Source of the DNA: Salinarimonas sp046292825
GTDB taxonomy: Bacteria > Pseudomonadota > Alphaproteobacteria > Rhizobiales > Beijerinckiaceae
Reading direction: 5' to 3'
NCBI RefSeq assembly: GCF_046292825.1
Contig: NZ_JBKBQG010000006.1
Location: forward strand, 62,001-126,000
Length of the DNA stretch: 64,000 nt
The position numbers and the translations under genes are program-made. Positions within the stretch are counted from its first letter, which is position 1; each line of letters opens with the position of its first letter. Positions 7,706-16,352 of the stretch are shown here, one piece after another. The notes below the pieces were generated by a model. The model had not been told where the DNA came from. It was given only the letters and a program-made list of their open reading frames with translations, and did no database searches.

Positions 7706-9886
7706 TCACGTCGCGGCGAGGACCGCGAGCAGGAGGAGCGCCATGATGTTGGTGATCTTGATCGCCGGGTTCACGGCGGGACCGGCGGTGTCCTTGTAGG
7801 GATCGCCGACCGTGTCGCCGGTCACCGAGGCCTTGTGGGCCTCCGAGCCCTTGACGTGCTTCACGCCGTCCTTGTCGATGAAGCCGTCCTCGAAGGACTT
7901 CTTGGCATTGTCCCAGGCGCCGCCGCCCGACGTCATCGAGATCGCGACGAACAGGCCCGTCACGATCACGCCGAGCAGCATCGCGCCCACCGCCGAGAAG
8001 GCCTGGCTCTTGCCCGCCACCATGTAGACGACCGCGAAGGTGACGATCGGCGCGAGCACGGGCAGGAGCGAGGGCACCACCATCTCGCGGATGGCGGCCT
8101 TGGTCAGCATGTCGACCGCGCGCCCGTAATCGGGCCGCTCGGTGCCGGCCATGATGCCCGGCTTCTCCTTGAACTGCCGGCGCACCTCCTCGACGACCGC
8201 ACCCGCCGCGCGGCCGACCGCCGTCATCGCGATGCCGCCGAAGAGGAAGGGAATGAGGCCGCCGAACAGGAGGCCGACGACCACGTAGGGGTTCGCGAGG
8301 GAGAAGTCCGGCGTCACGCCGCGGAAGTACTGGTAGACCGTCGAGTCGGGCTGGTTCGCCGCGAGGATGAAGTAGTTGAGGTCCGACGTGTAGGCGGCGA
8401 ACAGGACGAGGGCGCCGAGACCCGCCGAGCCGATCGCGTAGCCCTTCGTCACCGCCTTTGTGGTGTTGCCGACGGCGTCGAGCGCGTCGGTCGAGCGGCG
8501 CACCTCCTTCGGCAGGCCCGCCATTTCGGCGATGCCGCCGGCATTGTCGGTGACCGGGCCGAAGGCGTCGAGCGCCACCACCATGCCCGCGAGCGCGAGC
8601 ATCGCGGTCACCGCGATCGCGATGCCGAACAGGCCCGCGAGCAGGTAGGAGCCGATGATGCCGGCGACGATGACCAGCGTCGGCAGAGCGGTGGATTCGA
8701 GCGAGATCGCGAGGCCCTGGATGACGTTGGTGCCGTGGCCGGTCACGGACGCCTGCGAGATCGAGCGCACCGGCCGGAAGCCGACGCCGGTGTAGTATTC
8801 GGTGATCATCACGATGAGCCCGGTCACGACGAGGCCGAGCACCGCGCACAGGAAGAGGTTCAGCGAGGTGAAGGTCACCGCCTCGACGCCGCCGCCGAGC
8901 ACCGGCACGTTGGCGGTCATCTGCGTGCCGAAGCCGCCGAAGAGGAGGAGGTTCACGACCGCGATCATGCCGATCGAGAGCACGCCCGTCGCGATGAAGC
9001 CGCGATAGAGCGCCCCCATGATCGAGTTGTTCGAGCCGAGCTTCACGAAGAAGGTGCCGACGATCGAGGTGAGGATGCAGGCCGCGCCGATGGCGAGCGG
9101 GTAGAACAGGACGGTCTCGAGCACCGGCTGGCCGGCGAAGAAGATCGCGGCGAGCACCATCGTCGCGACGAAGGTGACGACGTAGGTCTCGAACAGGTCG
9201 GCCGCCATGCCGGCGCAATCGCCGACGTTGTCGCCCACGTTGTCGGCGATGGTCGCGGGGTTGCGCGGATCGTCCTCGGGGATGCCCGCCTCGACCTTGC
9301 CGACGAGGTCGCCGCCGACATCGGCGCCCTTGGTGAAGATGCCGCCGCCGAGGCGCGCGAAGATCGAGATCAGCGAGGCGCCGAAGCCCATCGCGACGAG
9401 GCTGTCGATCACCGTGCGCGAGCCCGGGCCGTAGCCGAGGAAGCGGGTGAGGACGGCGCAATAGACCGCGACCCCGAGAAGCGCGAGGCCCGCCACCAGC
9501 ATGCCCGTCACGGCGCCCGACTTGAAGGCGACGTCGAGCCCCTTGGCGAGCGATTGCGTCGCCGCCTGGGCGGTGCGGACATTGGCGCGCACCGAGACGT
9601 TCATGCCGATGAAGCCGGCGGCGCCCGACAGGATCGCGCCGATCGCGAAGCCGATCGCGACCCAGATGCCGAGCAGCCAGATGAGAGCGAGGAAGAGGAC
9701 GATGCCGACGAGGCCGATCGTCACGTATTGCCGCCAGAGATAGGCCTGGGCACCCTCCGCGATCGCACCGGCGATCTCCTGCATGCGCAGGCTGCCGGCG
9801 TCGCGTTTCATGACGTCGTTGATGGCCCACAGGCCGTAGGCGATCGATAACGCGCCGCCCAAAATGATCAGTGTGAGTGCGAGCAT
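7706..9886 (-). CDS. hppA: Membrane-bound proton-translocating pyrophosphatase, K+-independent type
   Basis: Couples pyrophosphate hydrolysis to ion pumping across the inner membrane. The protein has 726 residues and about 16 hydrophobic segments, normal for the family. The catalytic region shows FTKGADVGGDLVGKVEAGIP, DDPRNPATIADNVGDNVGD and CAGMAADLFETY, with the Asp residues that bind Mg-PPi. The cytosolic motif reads GNTTKAVTKG: Lys at the fifth position and Thr at the eighth mark the K+-independent proton-pumping class, whereas K+-dependent enzymes usually have GNTTAAIGKG. The start at 9886 follows AAGGACGGACAC; an open frame extends 16 residues further but lacks a comparable Shine-Dalgarno. 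Confidence 0.97.
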   Translation of the reverse strand: MLALTLIILGGALSIAYGLWAINDVMKRDAGSLRMQEIAGAIAEGAQAYLWRQYVTIGLVGIVLFLALIWLLGIWVAIGFAIGAILSGAAGFIGMNVSVRANVRTAQAATQSLAKGLDVAFKSGAVTGMLVAGLALLGVAVYCAVLTRFLGYGPGSRTVIDSLVAMGFGASLISIFARLGGGIFTKGADVGGDLVGKVEAGIPEDDPRNPATIADNVGDNVGDCAGMAADLFETYVVTFVATMVLAAIFFAGQPVLETVLFYPLAIGAACILTSIVGTFFVKLGSNNSIMGALYRGFIATGVLSIGMIAVVNLLLFGGFGTQMTANVPVLGGGVEAVTFTSLNLFLCAVLGLVVTGLIVMITEYYTGVGFRPVRSISQASVTGHGTNVIQGLAISLESTALPTLVIVAGIIGSYLLAGLFGIAIAVTAMLALAGMVVALDAFGPVTDNAGGIAEMAGLPKEVRRSTDALDAVGNTTKAVTKGYAIGSAGLGALVLFAAYTSDLNYFILAANQPDSTVYQYFRGVTPDFSLANPYVVVGLLFGGLIPFLFGGIAMTAVGRAAGAVVEEVRRQFKEKPGIMAGTERPDYGRAVDMLTKAAIREMVVPSLLPVLAPIVTFAVVYMVAGKSQAFSAVGAMLLGVIVTGLFVAISMTSGGGAWDNAKKSFEDGFIDKDGVKHVKGSEAHKASVTGDTVGDPYKDTAGPAVNPAIKITNIMALLLLAVLAAT

Positions 9887-10072
9887 GTGTCCGTCCTTGC
9901 GCTGGGGTCGGTGTCGGTTCTCACCGGCATGCACGCCGGGGCCGGCGCTCGCCCCTCGAGGTTTCCACCTCGATTCGTGCCAAACTTTCGGGTCGTGCGC
10001 AAACGACTCGTTGGCAGGATCGCGGTTTCGGACGTCGTTTTCCCCTTTTGCTTAAGACGCGTTCGGCCGGGC

Positions 10073-10903
10073 TCAGCGGCGCCCGGCCTCCGGGTCGACG
10101 CGGAAGCGCTCGACGGGGCGGGCGTCGTCGTGGGCGAAATAGTGCGGCGGACCGAGCACGCCGTAGCCGGCGCCCGCGCCAGCGGTCAGGACGAGGGCGA
10201 CGAGGCGGCCGTTCTCGTCGATGACGGCATCGCCGACCAGAGCGTGCGGCAGGCCGGCGGCGACGGGGATCGTGTCGCCGACGAGATCGGCGAGCGACCA
10301 CGCCCCCGCGCCGGGCAGGACGGCGCCGTTCCAGCCGTCAGCATCGACGGGCACGATCTCGGAGGCGGCGACGCGTGCGGTCAGCATCGGGCGCGTCATC
10401 TCGGTGGCGGCTTCGATGTCGGCGGTGCGCACCGGGATCTCGACGGAGCTCAGGTCGCCCGCGATCGCGACGGAGGACATCGGCACGTTGGCGAGCGTGC
10501 GGCCGAAACCGAGCGTGCCGCCGACCGCCACGACGAGGGAGAGCACGCGCCCCTGTTCGTCGAGGATCAGCGTCTCGACGGATCCCGCCCGCTCGCCGTC
10601 GGCGTCGATCACGGTGGCGCCCATCAGCGCGCGGGCTCCGAAACCGAAGCCCTCGTAGCGATCCGAGCGGCGCCAGGCCGGCAGGATCAGAAGGTCGACC
10701 TCGGCGAGCGCCGCGGCCCGCGCGGCCTGCGGATCGGGCCGATCGGCCTCGGCTCGGGCCGGCTCCGCCGGTGGTGCCGGCGCGATCTGCGGCGCTGCAG
10801 GAAAGCCGCGCAGGTCCTGCGCCGCGCCGGGCGCCGCGAGCGTCAGCGCGAGCGCGGCAGCCAGGCTCGCGGGGCTCACGAGGCTTCGTGCGAGACGGCG
10901 CAT
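10073..10903 (-). CDS. Periplasmic PRC-barrel domain protein
   Basis: The 276-residue protein starts with a signal peptide (LAAALALTLAAPGAAQ, about residues 14-29) and a Pro/Ala-rich linker. Two PRC-barrel-like repeats follow: about residues 90-165, with GATVIDADGERAGSVETLIL then DEQGRVLSLVVAVGG, and about residues 195-260, with LVGDAVIDENGRLVALVL. PRC-barrels bind RNA, pigments or proteins in different contexts, so the fold alone does not give a function; exported double-barrel proteins are common in Hyphomicrobiales. The start at 10903 leads directly into the signal peptide. The gene lies downstream of livM on the same strand and upstream of hppA, with gaps that suggest its own promoter. 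Confidence 0.8.
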   Translation of the reverse strand: MRRLARSLVSPASLAAALALTLAAPGAAQDLRGFPAAPQIAPAPPAEPARAEADRPDPQAARAAALAEVDLLILPAWRRSDRYEGFGFGARALMGATVIDADGERAGSVETLILDEQGRVLSLVVAVGGTLGFGRTLANVPMSSVAIAGDLSSVEIPVRTADIEAATEMTRPMLTARVAASEIVPVDADGWNGAVLPGAGAWSLADLVGDTIPVAAGLPHALVGDAVIDENGRLVALVLTAGAGAGYGVLGPPHYFAHDDARPVERFRVDPEAGRR

Positions 10904-10912
10904 GATCGATCT

Positions 10913-10934
10913 CCCGGGTTCGAACTCACCCGGG
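10913..10934. other. Hairpin between livM and the PRC-barrel gene
   Basis: Perfect 7-bp arms CCCGGGT/ACCCGGG flank an 8-base loop, nine bases upstream of the PRC-barrel start codon and 42 bases beyond the livM stop. No T-run follows on the minus strand, so this is not a clear intrinsic terminator. It could form in the leader of the downstream gene. Confidence 0.4.
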
Positions 10935-10975
10935 GAGAACCGCCACGCGAGGCTCGGCGTTCCGCGAGCCCCCCC

Positions 10976-12328
10976 TCAGGCGGTCGCCTTCGCCGTCTCG
11001 AGCTTCTTCTTCTCGCGCGGCGAGACCGCCCGCCGCTCCGGGACGAGCCCCTGCGGCGAGAAGCGCAGGACGGTCAGCAGGATCGCTCCCATGAGGAAGA
11101 GACGCAGATGCGGCGCGGAGGCGACGAGGTGGTTGCGCAAGCCCGCCTCCATCGGCACGTTCGTCGTGATCAGCTGCATCAGCCACAGACCCGCCGGCTC
11201 CGCCTGGACCCAGACGAACCAGATCACGAAGGCGCCGAGCACCGCGCCCATGTTGTTGCCCGAGCCGCCGAGGATCACCATCACCCAGATCAGGAAGGTG
11301 AAGCGCAGCGGGATGTAGGAGCCCGGCGTGAACTGGCCGTCGAGCGTCACCAGCATCGCGCCGGCGATGCCGACGACGGCGGAGCCGAGCACGAAGACCT
11401 GCAGATGCCGGCGCGTCACGTCCTTGCCCATGGCGGCGGCCGCGTCGCGATTGTCGCGGATCGCGCGCATCATCCGCCCCCAGGGCGAATTGAGCGCCCG
11501 CTCGGCGAGCACCAGGAGGACGATCAGCACCGTGCCGAACAGGAGCGTGTAGAGGAGCGCGACGAAGGTCGAGGAGAACGGCACCGGGTTCACGCCGAGC
11601 CGCGCCGCGAGATCGAGGAACCAGGGCGTGGTCTGCAGGTCGATCTCGAAGGGCACCGGACGGGGCACGCCGGTGACGTTCTTGACGCCGCGCGTGAGCC
11701 AGGCCTCGTTGCGGATCACCGCCATGATGATCTCGGCGATGCCGAGCGTGGCGATGGCGAGATAGTCCGAGCGCAGGCCGAGCGCGACCTTGCCGATGAG
11801 ATAGGCCGCGCCCGCCGCGAAGAGCGCGCCGATGCCCCACGAGAGGACGACCGGCAGGCCGAGCCCGCCGAGATAGCCGGTGACGGCCGGGTTGACGTTC
11901 TCGATCGCGGTCGTCGCCGGGTCGGCGAAATAGCGCACGAGGAAATAGCCGATCGCGACGATCAGAACGATGGCCGGTGCGCGCAAGGACGGCGCCAATC
12001 TGCGATGCGCCGCGATGGCGAGCGCGATCGCCGCCGCCGCCGTGATTCCGGCCGCGAGCAGCCCCGGCGCGCCCACGGCCCACGCCTCGGGCACCGGGGG
12101 CATCGCGACGAGCACCGCCGCCACGCCGCCGAGCGCCGCGAAACCGAGGATGCCGGCATTGAACAGGCCGGCATAGCCCCATTGCATGTTCACGCCGAGC
12201 GCCATGATCGCCGAGATCAGCGACATGTTCATGATCGTGAGCGCGAGCGTCCAGCTCTGGAAGAAGCCGACGGCCGCGAGCGCGGCGCCCATCAAGGCGA
12301 ACAGGACGGGTGCGGGCGGGCGGCTCAT
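10976..12328 (-). CDS. livM: Branched-chain amino acid type ABC transporter permease LivM
   Basis: Inner-membrane permease that pairs with LivH to form the import channel for branched-chain amino acids or related small acids and amides. The 450 residues include about ten hydrophobic segments. The family pattern NMQWGYAGLFNAGILGFAAL appears near residue 45, and the permease-ATPase contact region contains RAIRDNRDAAAAMGKDV. The LivM-type C-terminus (LRFSPQGLVPER) is present. The length is above the usual LivM length because of extra hydrophobic sequence after residue 75. The start at 12328 overlaps livH by four bases (ATGA), so translation is coupled. It is the last gene of the livKGFHM unit. 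Confidence 0.93.
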   Translation of the reverse strand: MSRPPAPVLFALMGAALAAVGFFQSWTLALTIMNMSLISAIMALGVNMQWGYAGLFNAGILGFAALGGVAAVLVAMPPVPEAWAVGAPGLLAAGITAAAAIALAIAAHRRLAPSLRAPAIVLIVAIGYFLVRYFADPATTAIENVNPAVTGYLGGLGLPVVLSWGIGALFAAGAAYLIGKVALGLRSDYLAIATLGIAEIIMAVIRNEAWLTRGVKNVTGVPRPVPFEIDLQTTPWFLDLAARLGVNPVPFSSTFVALLYTLLFGTVLIVLLVLAERALNSPWGRMMRAIRDNRDAAAAMGKDVTRRHLQVFVLGSAVVGIAGAMLVTLDGQFTPGSYIPLRFTFLIWVMVILGGSGNNMGAVLGAFVIWFVWVQAEPAGLWLMQLITTNVPMEAGLRNHLVASAPHLRLFLMGAILLTVLRFSPQGLVPERRAVSPREKKKLETAKATA

Positions 12329-13338
12329 ATCACGCGACCCCTGAGGATGCCGGTCGGTCGCACGAGGAGCACGACGACGAGGATGAAGAACGAGACGGCG
12401 AACTTGTAGTCGGTCGACAGGAGCTGGACGACGCCCTCCGGCATCCACGTCTCGGGCAGCATGTGCGCGAGCACGCGCCGATAGGCGTAGGTGACGCCCA
12501 CCTCGGAGAAGGCGACGACGAAGCCGCCGATCACCGCGCCGATCGGATTGCCGATGCCGCCCACGATCGCCGAGGCGAAGATCGGCAGGAGGAGCTGGAA
12601 ATAGTTGAAGGGCCGGAAGCTCTTGTCGAGGCCGTAGAGCACGCCCGCGAGCGTCGCGAGCGCCGCCGCGAGCGCCCAGGTGATGAGCACGACGCGGCCG
12701 GGATCGATGCCGGAGAGGAGCGCGAGGTCCTCGTTGTCGGAATAGGCGCGCATCGCCTTGCCGGTGCGCGTGCGCTGGAGGAACCAGAACAGAGCTGCCA
12801 TGGCCGCGACCGCGACGACGACGGTGAGCACCTGGCTCGTGCGCAATGCGAGCCCCTCGGCGAGGCCCGTCCAATCGCGGAACTCGTTGGCGCGGATCAC
12901 GAAGCGCTCGCCGTCCTCGAAGCGACGATCGTCGACGCCGATGAAGAGGCGCACCAGCGCGTTGTAGACGAACATCACGCCGACCGACACGATGACGAAG
13001 GTGACCGGCGCCGCCCTCTGCTTGCGGTAGAAGCGATAGACGAGGCGGTCCGTCCCGAGCGCCAGGAGCACCGCGCCCGCGATGCCGAAGGGCAGCGCGA
13101 TGAGCGCGGTCGGCAGGAATCCGAGCCCGATGCCGGCCGCCTGCAGCATCCAGGTGACGAGGATGGTCACCATCGTGCCGAAGGCCATCATGTCGCCGTG
13201 CGCGAAATTCGAGAAGCGCAGGACGGCGTAGATCAGCGTCACGCCGAGCGCGCCGAGCGCGAGCTGCGCGCCGTAGGCGAGGCCGGGGATCAGCACGAAG
13301 TTCGCGAGCGCCACGAAGGCGTTGAGGAAGCCTTCCAC
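12325..13338 (-). CDS. livH: Branched-chain amino acid type ABC transporter permease LivH
   Basis: Second inner-membrane permease of the importer. The 337 residues contain eight to nine hydrophobic segments. LivH hallmarks are LGVTLIYAVLRFSNFAHGDM near residue 30, the ATPase-contact segment KAMRAYSDNEDLALLSGID, and the C-terminal GGIGNPIGAVIGG. An insertion around residues 140-170 (charged, with FIGVDDRRFEDGERF) is typical of the longer LivH subgroup. It begins three bases after the livF stop and overlaps livM, consistent with one transcript. Confidence 0.93.
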   Translation of the reverse strand: MEGFLNAFVALANFVLIPGLAYGAQLALGALGVTLIYAVLRFSNFAHGDMMAFGTMVTILVTWMLQAAGIGLGFLPTALIALPFGIAGAVLLALGTDRLVYRFYRKQRAAPVTFVIVSVGVMFVYNALVRLFIGVDDRRFEDGERFVIRANEFRDWTGLAEGLALRTSQVLTVVVAVAAMAALFWFLQRTRTGKAMRAYSDNEDLALLSGIDPGRVVLITWALAAALATLAGVLYGLDKSFRPFNYFQLLLPIFASAIVGGIGNPIGAVIGGFVVAFSEVGVTYAYRRVLAHMLPETWMPEGVVQLLSTDYKFAVSFFILVVVLLVRPTGILRGRVI

Positions 13339-13341
13339 GGC

Positions 13342-14046
13342 TCACCCTCCCAGGAAGGAGCGGCGGACCTCCGGGTCGGCGAGGAGCGCCTCCCCGGTGT
13401 CCGTGAAGCGGTTGCGGCCCTGCACGAGGACGTAGCCCTTGTGCGCGATCGAGAGCGCCTGGGCGGCGTTCTGCTCGACCATGAGGATGGCGATGCCGGT
13501 CGCGGCGATCTCGAGGATCTTGTCGAAGAGTTCGTCCATCACGATCGGCGAGACGCCCGCCGTCGGCTCGTCGAGCATGAGCACCTGCGGCTTCGTCATC
13601 AGCGCGCGGCCGACCGCCACCTGCTGACGCTGGCCGCCGGACAATTCGCCCGCGGGCTGGCGACGCTTCTCGGCGAGGATGGGAAAGAGCGAGAACACCT
13701 GCTCCATCGTCTCGCGCGCGTCGTCCTGGCGGATGAAGGCGCCCATTTCGAGGTTCTCCTCGACCGTGAGCGCCCGAAAGACGTTGTTCGTCTGCGGCAC
13801 GAAGCCCATGCCGGCGAGGACGCGCTCCTGCGGCGTGAGCCCCGTGATGTCGCGACCGCCGAGCATCACCCGACCGAGCCGCAGCGGCAGCATGCCGAAG
13901 ACGGCCTTCATCGCGGTGGACTTGCCCGCGCCGTTCGGCCCGACGATGACCGCGATCTCGCCGCGCTCGACGCCGATCGTGCAGGCATGCAGGATGTCGG
14001 CGCCGCCGTAGCCGCCCGTCATCTCCTCCCCGACGAGGAAGCTCAC
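13342..14046 (-). CDS. livF: Branched-chain amino acid type ABC transporter ATPase LivF
   Basis: Cytoplasmic ATPase that powers the LivHM channel together with LivG. The 234-residue length fits LivF (usually 233-240). Walker A GPNGAGKST, a Q-loop in MGFVPQTNNVF, the signature LSGGQRQQ and Walker B LMLDEPTAG with the following H-loop region are all present. The start is a GTG at 14046 that overlaps the livG stop (GTGA), matching the tight packing of the operon; an ATG eight codons further (MTGGYGG) is an alternative. Confidence 0.93.
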   Translation of the reverse strand: MSFLVGEEMTGGYGGADILHACTIGVERGEIAVIVGPNGAGKSTAMKAVFGMLPLRLGRVMLGGRDITGLTPQERVLAGMGFVPQTNNVFRALTVEENLEMGAFIRQDDARETMEQVFSLFPILAEKRRQPAGELSGGQRQQVAVGRALMTKPQVLMLDEPTAGVSPIVMDELFDKILEIAATGIAILMVEQNAAQALSIAHKGYVLVQGRNRFTDTGEALLADPEVRRSFLGG

Positions 14047-14873
14047 GACACGCCTCCCGCGCTGGCGACGGGCGCCGCCGCGCCGACCGGCGCCGCGACG
14101 CGCGGCGGACGGTTCTTGAGGCCGCGTCCGAGATAGGCCTCGATCACCCGCTCGTCCGCGCGGACCACGTCCGCCGGCCCCTGCGTCAGGACGGTGCCCT
14201 CGGCCATCACGATGACCGGGTCGCACAGGCGCCCGATGAAATCCATGTCGTGCTCGATCATGCAGAAGGTGTAGCCGCGTTCGCGGTTGAGGCGCTGGAT
14301 CGCCTCGCCGATCGTCTTGAGGAGCGTGCGGTTCACGCCCGCGCCGACCTCGTCGAGAAAGACGATCTTGGCGTCGACCATCATGGTGCGGCCGAGCTCG
14401 AGGAGCTTCTTCTGGCCGCCCGAGAGATTGCCGGCGAGCTCGTCGGCGACGTGGTGCAGATGCAGGAAGTGGAGGACCTCCTCCGCCTTCTCAGCGACGC
14501 GCCGCTCCTCGGCCGTGATGCGCGAGCGCCGGAAGAGCGCGGTCCACAGGCTCTCGCCCGATTGCGCGGAGGGGACCATCATGAGGTTCTCGCGCACGGT
14601 GAGCGTCGAGAATTCGTGGGCGATCTGGAAGGTGCGCAGCAATCCGCGCTGGAACAGCTCGTGCGGCGGCAGGCCCGTGATGTCCTGCCCGTCGAGCAGG
14701 ATGCGTCCGGAGGTCGGCGTCAGGTGACCGGCGATGCAATTGAAGAGGGTCGTCTTGCCGGCGCCGTTGGGACCGATGAGACCGGTGATCGAGCCCTTCG
14801 CGATTTCGAGACTGGCTCCGGCCACCGCCTTGAGCCCTCCGAAATGCATGTGCACGTTCTCGACGCGGATCAT
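14043..14873 (-). CDS. livG: Branched-chain amino acid type ABC transporter ATPase LivG
   Basis: Partner ATPase of LivF. The 276 residues contain Walker A GPNGAGKTT, the Q-loop LRTFQIAHEFSTLTVRENL, the signature LSGGQKKLLELGR and a Walker B region KIVFLDEVGAGVNRTL. The usual DEP after Walker B reads DEV here, a small departure common in LivG. The LivG-specific D-loop and C-terminal EHDMDFIGRLCDPVIVMAEG are present. The last 25 residues form an Ala/Pro-rich tail beyond the usual end. The gene follows livK after a strong hairpin terminator, so it is probably expressed at a lower level than the binding protein. Confidence 0.93.
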   Translation of the reverse strand: MIRVENVHMHFGGLKAVAGASLEIAKGSITGLIGPNGAGKTTLFNCIAGHLTPTSGRILLDGQDITGLPPHELFQRGLLRTFQIAHEFSTLTVRENLMMVPSAQSGESLWTALFRRSRITAEERRVAEKAEEVLHFLHLHHVADELAGNLSGGQKKLLELGRTMMVDAKIVFLDEVGAGVNRTLLKTIGEAIQRLNRERGYTFCMIEHDMDFIGRLCDPVIVMAEGTVLTQGPADVVRADERVIEAYLGRGLKNRPPRVAAPVGAAAPVASAGGVS

Positions 14874-14893
14874 GCGGGTGTCCTCGACTGCAT

Positions 14894-14929
14894 AAAAAGA
14901 AGCCGGCCCGGAGTGCTCTCCGGGCCGGC
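14894..14929 (-). terminator. Terminator or attenuator between livK and livG
   Basis: A perfect 12-bp stem GCCGGCCCGGAG/CTCCGGGCCGGC (14902-14913 with 14918-14929) with a 4-base loop is followed on the minus strand by TTCTTTTT. It lies 12 bases after the livK stop and about 20 bases before the livG start. Since livGFHM follow on the same strand with little room for a promoter, partial termination here would give excess binding protein over membrane components. Confidence 0.88.
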
Positions 14930-14941
14930 GATCGCGCGCGA

Positions 14942-16135
14942 TCAGCGGAACTCGATCGTCTGGAAGGCGCCGTCCTGGACCTCGTAGACGCGGTAGGTGC
15001 CCGCCGCCTCGCCGGGGCCGATCAGCTCGACGCCAGTGACGCCGACGAAGTCGATCTCGCCGCCATTCGCGAGGATCTCGAGGCCGCGGGCGATCTCGCC
15101 CGGCCCGATCTGCTCGCCCGGAGCGTTGGCGACCGCCATCACGTGCTCGGCGATCGACGCGCGGTCGGCGGAACCGGCCGCCTGCATCGCGAGGATCAGG
15201 AGGGCCGCCGCGTCGTAGCTCTCGCCGGCATAGCTCGTCGCCGCGTTGAAGCCGGCGGCGCTCGCCATCTCCTCGAAGCGGGCGCGACCCTCGCCCTCGG
15301 AGCCAGGAGCGGTGCCGAGCACGGTGCCGTCGAGCTCCGAGCCGATCGCCTCGATGATCGAACCGCCGAACATGCCGTCGGCGAAGATGAAGCTCTCGAA
15401 GGCGCCGGTGTCGAGCGAGGCCTGGACGATGCCGCGGCCGCCCTGGTCGACATAGCCGAACACGGCGAGGTGCTGAGCGCCCGACGCGGCGAGCGCGCCC
15501 ACCTCCGCCGAATAGTCGGCGCGGCCGTCCTCGTGCGCGGCGGTCATGAGAACGCGACCGCCGAGCTCCTCGAACGCACGCGAGAAGCTCTCGGAGAGGC
15601 CGCGGCCGTAATCGTTGTTGGTGTAGGTGACGGCCACCTCGTTGATCTCGCGCTCGATCAGGAGCTCGGCGATGACCGCGCCCTGGCGAGCGTCGGAGGG
15701 CGCCGTGCGGAAGAACAGGCCGCGATCGTCGATCGTGGTGAGCGCCGGCGAGGTCGAGGACGGGGAGATCATCGTCACGCCGTTGGGAACGGCGATGTTG
15801 TTCACCACCGCGGTGGTGGCGCCCGAGCAATCGGCGCCGACGATGGCCGCGACGTTGTCGACGGTCACGAGGCGCTCGGCCGAGGCGGTCGCCGCGGCGG
15901 CGTCGACGCAGGTCGAGTCGGCGCGGACGGCGTTGATCGTGCGCCCGCCGAGGAACTGGCCGGACTCGGAGGCCTCCTGGATGGCGAGTTCGGCGGCGGC
16001 CGCCATGGCCGGCGTGATGGACTCGATCGGGCCGGTGAAGCCGAGCAGGATGCCGATATTGACCGGCTCTTCCTGAGCGAGGGCCGGCGCCGTCATCAGG
16101 GCCGCGGCGGCGGTGGCGATGAGAAGCTTCTTCAT
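14942..16135 (-). CDS. livK: Branched-chain amino acid type ABC transporter substrate-binding protein
   Basis: Periplasmic binding protein for the liv importer, 397 residues. The signal peptide MKKLLIATAAAALMTAPALA ends in a classic ALA site. The mature part is a type I periplasmic binding fold: IGILLGFTGPIESITPAMAA at the start, then DSTCVDAAAATASAERLV, AIVGADCSG and ISPSSTSPALTT (first lobe), and the hinge region VAVTYTNNDYGRGLSESF. Two Cys residues (STC and ADCSG) could form the disulfide common in this family. The ligand cannot be read from sequence; amino acids, amides, urea and aromatics are all carried by relatives. The start at 16135 was chosen over a six-residue extension because it begins the signal peptide. 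A symmetric operator candidate lies about 75 bases upstream. Confidence 0.92.
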   Translation of the reverse strand: MKKLLIATAAAALMTAPALAQEEPVNIGILLGFTGPIESITPAMAAAAELAIQEASESGQFLGGRTINAVRADSTCVDAAAATASAERLVTVDNVAAIVGADCSGATTAVVNNIAVPNGVTMISPSSTSPALTTIDDRGLFFRTAPSDARQGAVIAELLIEREINEVAVTYTNNDYGRGLSESFSRAFEELGGRVLMTAAHEDGRADYSAEVGALAASGAQHLAVFGYVDQGGRGIVQASLDTGAFESFIFADGMFGGSIIEAIGSELDGTVLGTAPGSEGEGRARFEEMASAAGFNAATSYAGESYDAAALLILAMQAAGSADRASIAEHVMAVANAPGEQIGPGEIARGLEILANGGEIDFVGVTGVELIGPGEAAGTYRVYEVQDGAFQTIEFR

Positions 16136-16206
16136 AGGGTCACTCCCACACACGATGTGCTCTTGGCGAGCTTGTCTGCGCTCCGCCGGCCCCCTCGGTC
16201 CGGCGG

Positions 16207-16224
16207 ATTAGGACAAGTCCTAAT
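16207..16224. promoter_or_regulatory. Candidate operator upstream of livK
   Basis: The sequence ATTAGGACAAGTCCTAAT is a perfect inverted repeat of 8-bp arms around AA. It lies 72-89 bases upstream of the livK start, in an AT-richer part of the intergenic region, so it could overlap or flank the promoter. Symmetry and size suit a dimeric regulator. No dedicated regulator gene is adjacent, so the binding protein is unknown. Confidence 0.55.
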
Positions 16225-16352
16225 GCAAACGAAAGCGCAAGGCTACTTCATCGCAGCCGCCGCGACGATTTTAGTCGTATCGCCGTGAAGTTTCATGCAT
16301 TAGTTGCGAATATTGGCGATTTCGCGCCCGGCGGTGGCAACGAGCGCGTCGC

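Noticed and set aside
10913..10934. A tRNA T-arm-like GGTTCGAACTC sequence
   Set aside because: No acceptor, D or anticodon stems surround it; it is the loop of a simple hairpin between livM and the PRC-barrel gene.
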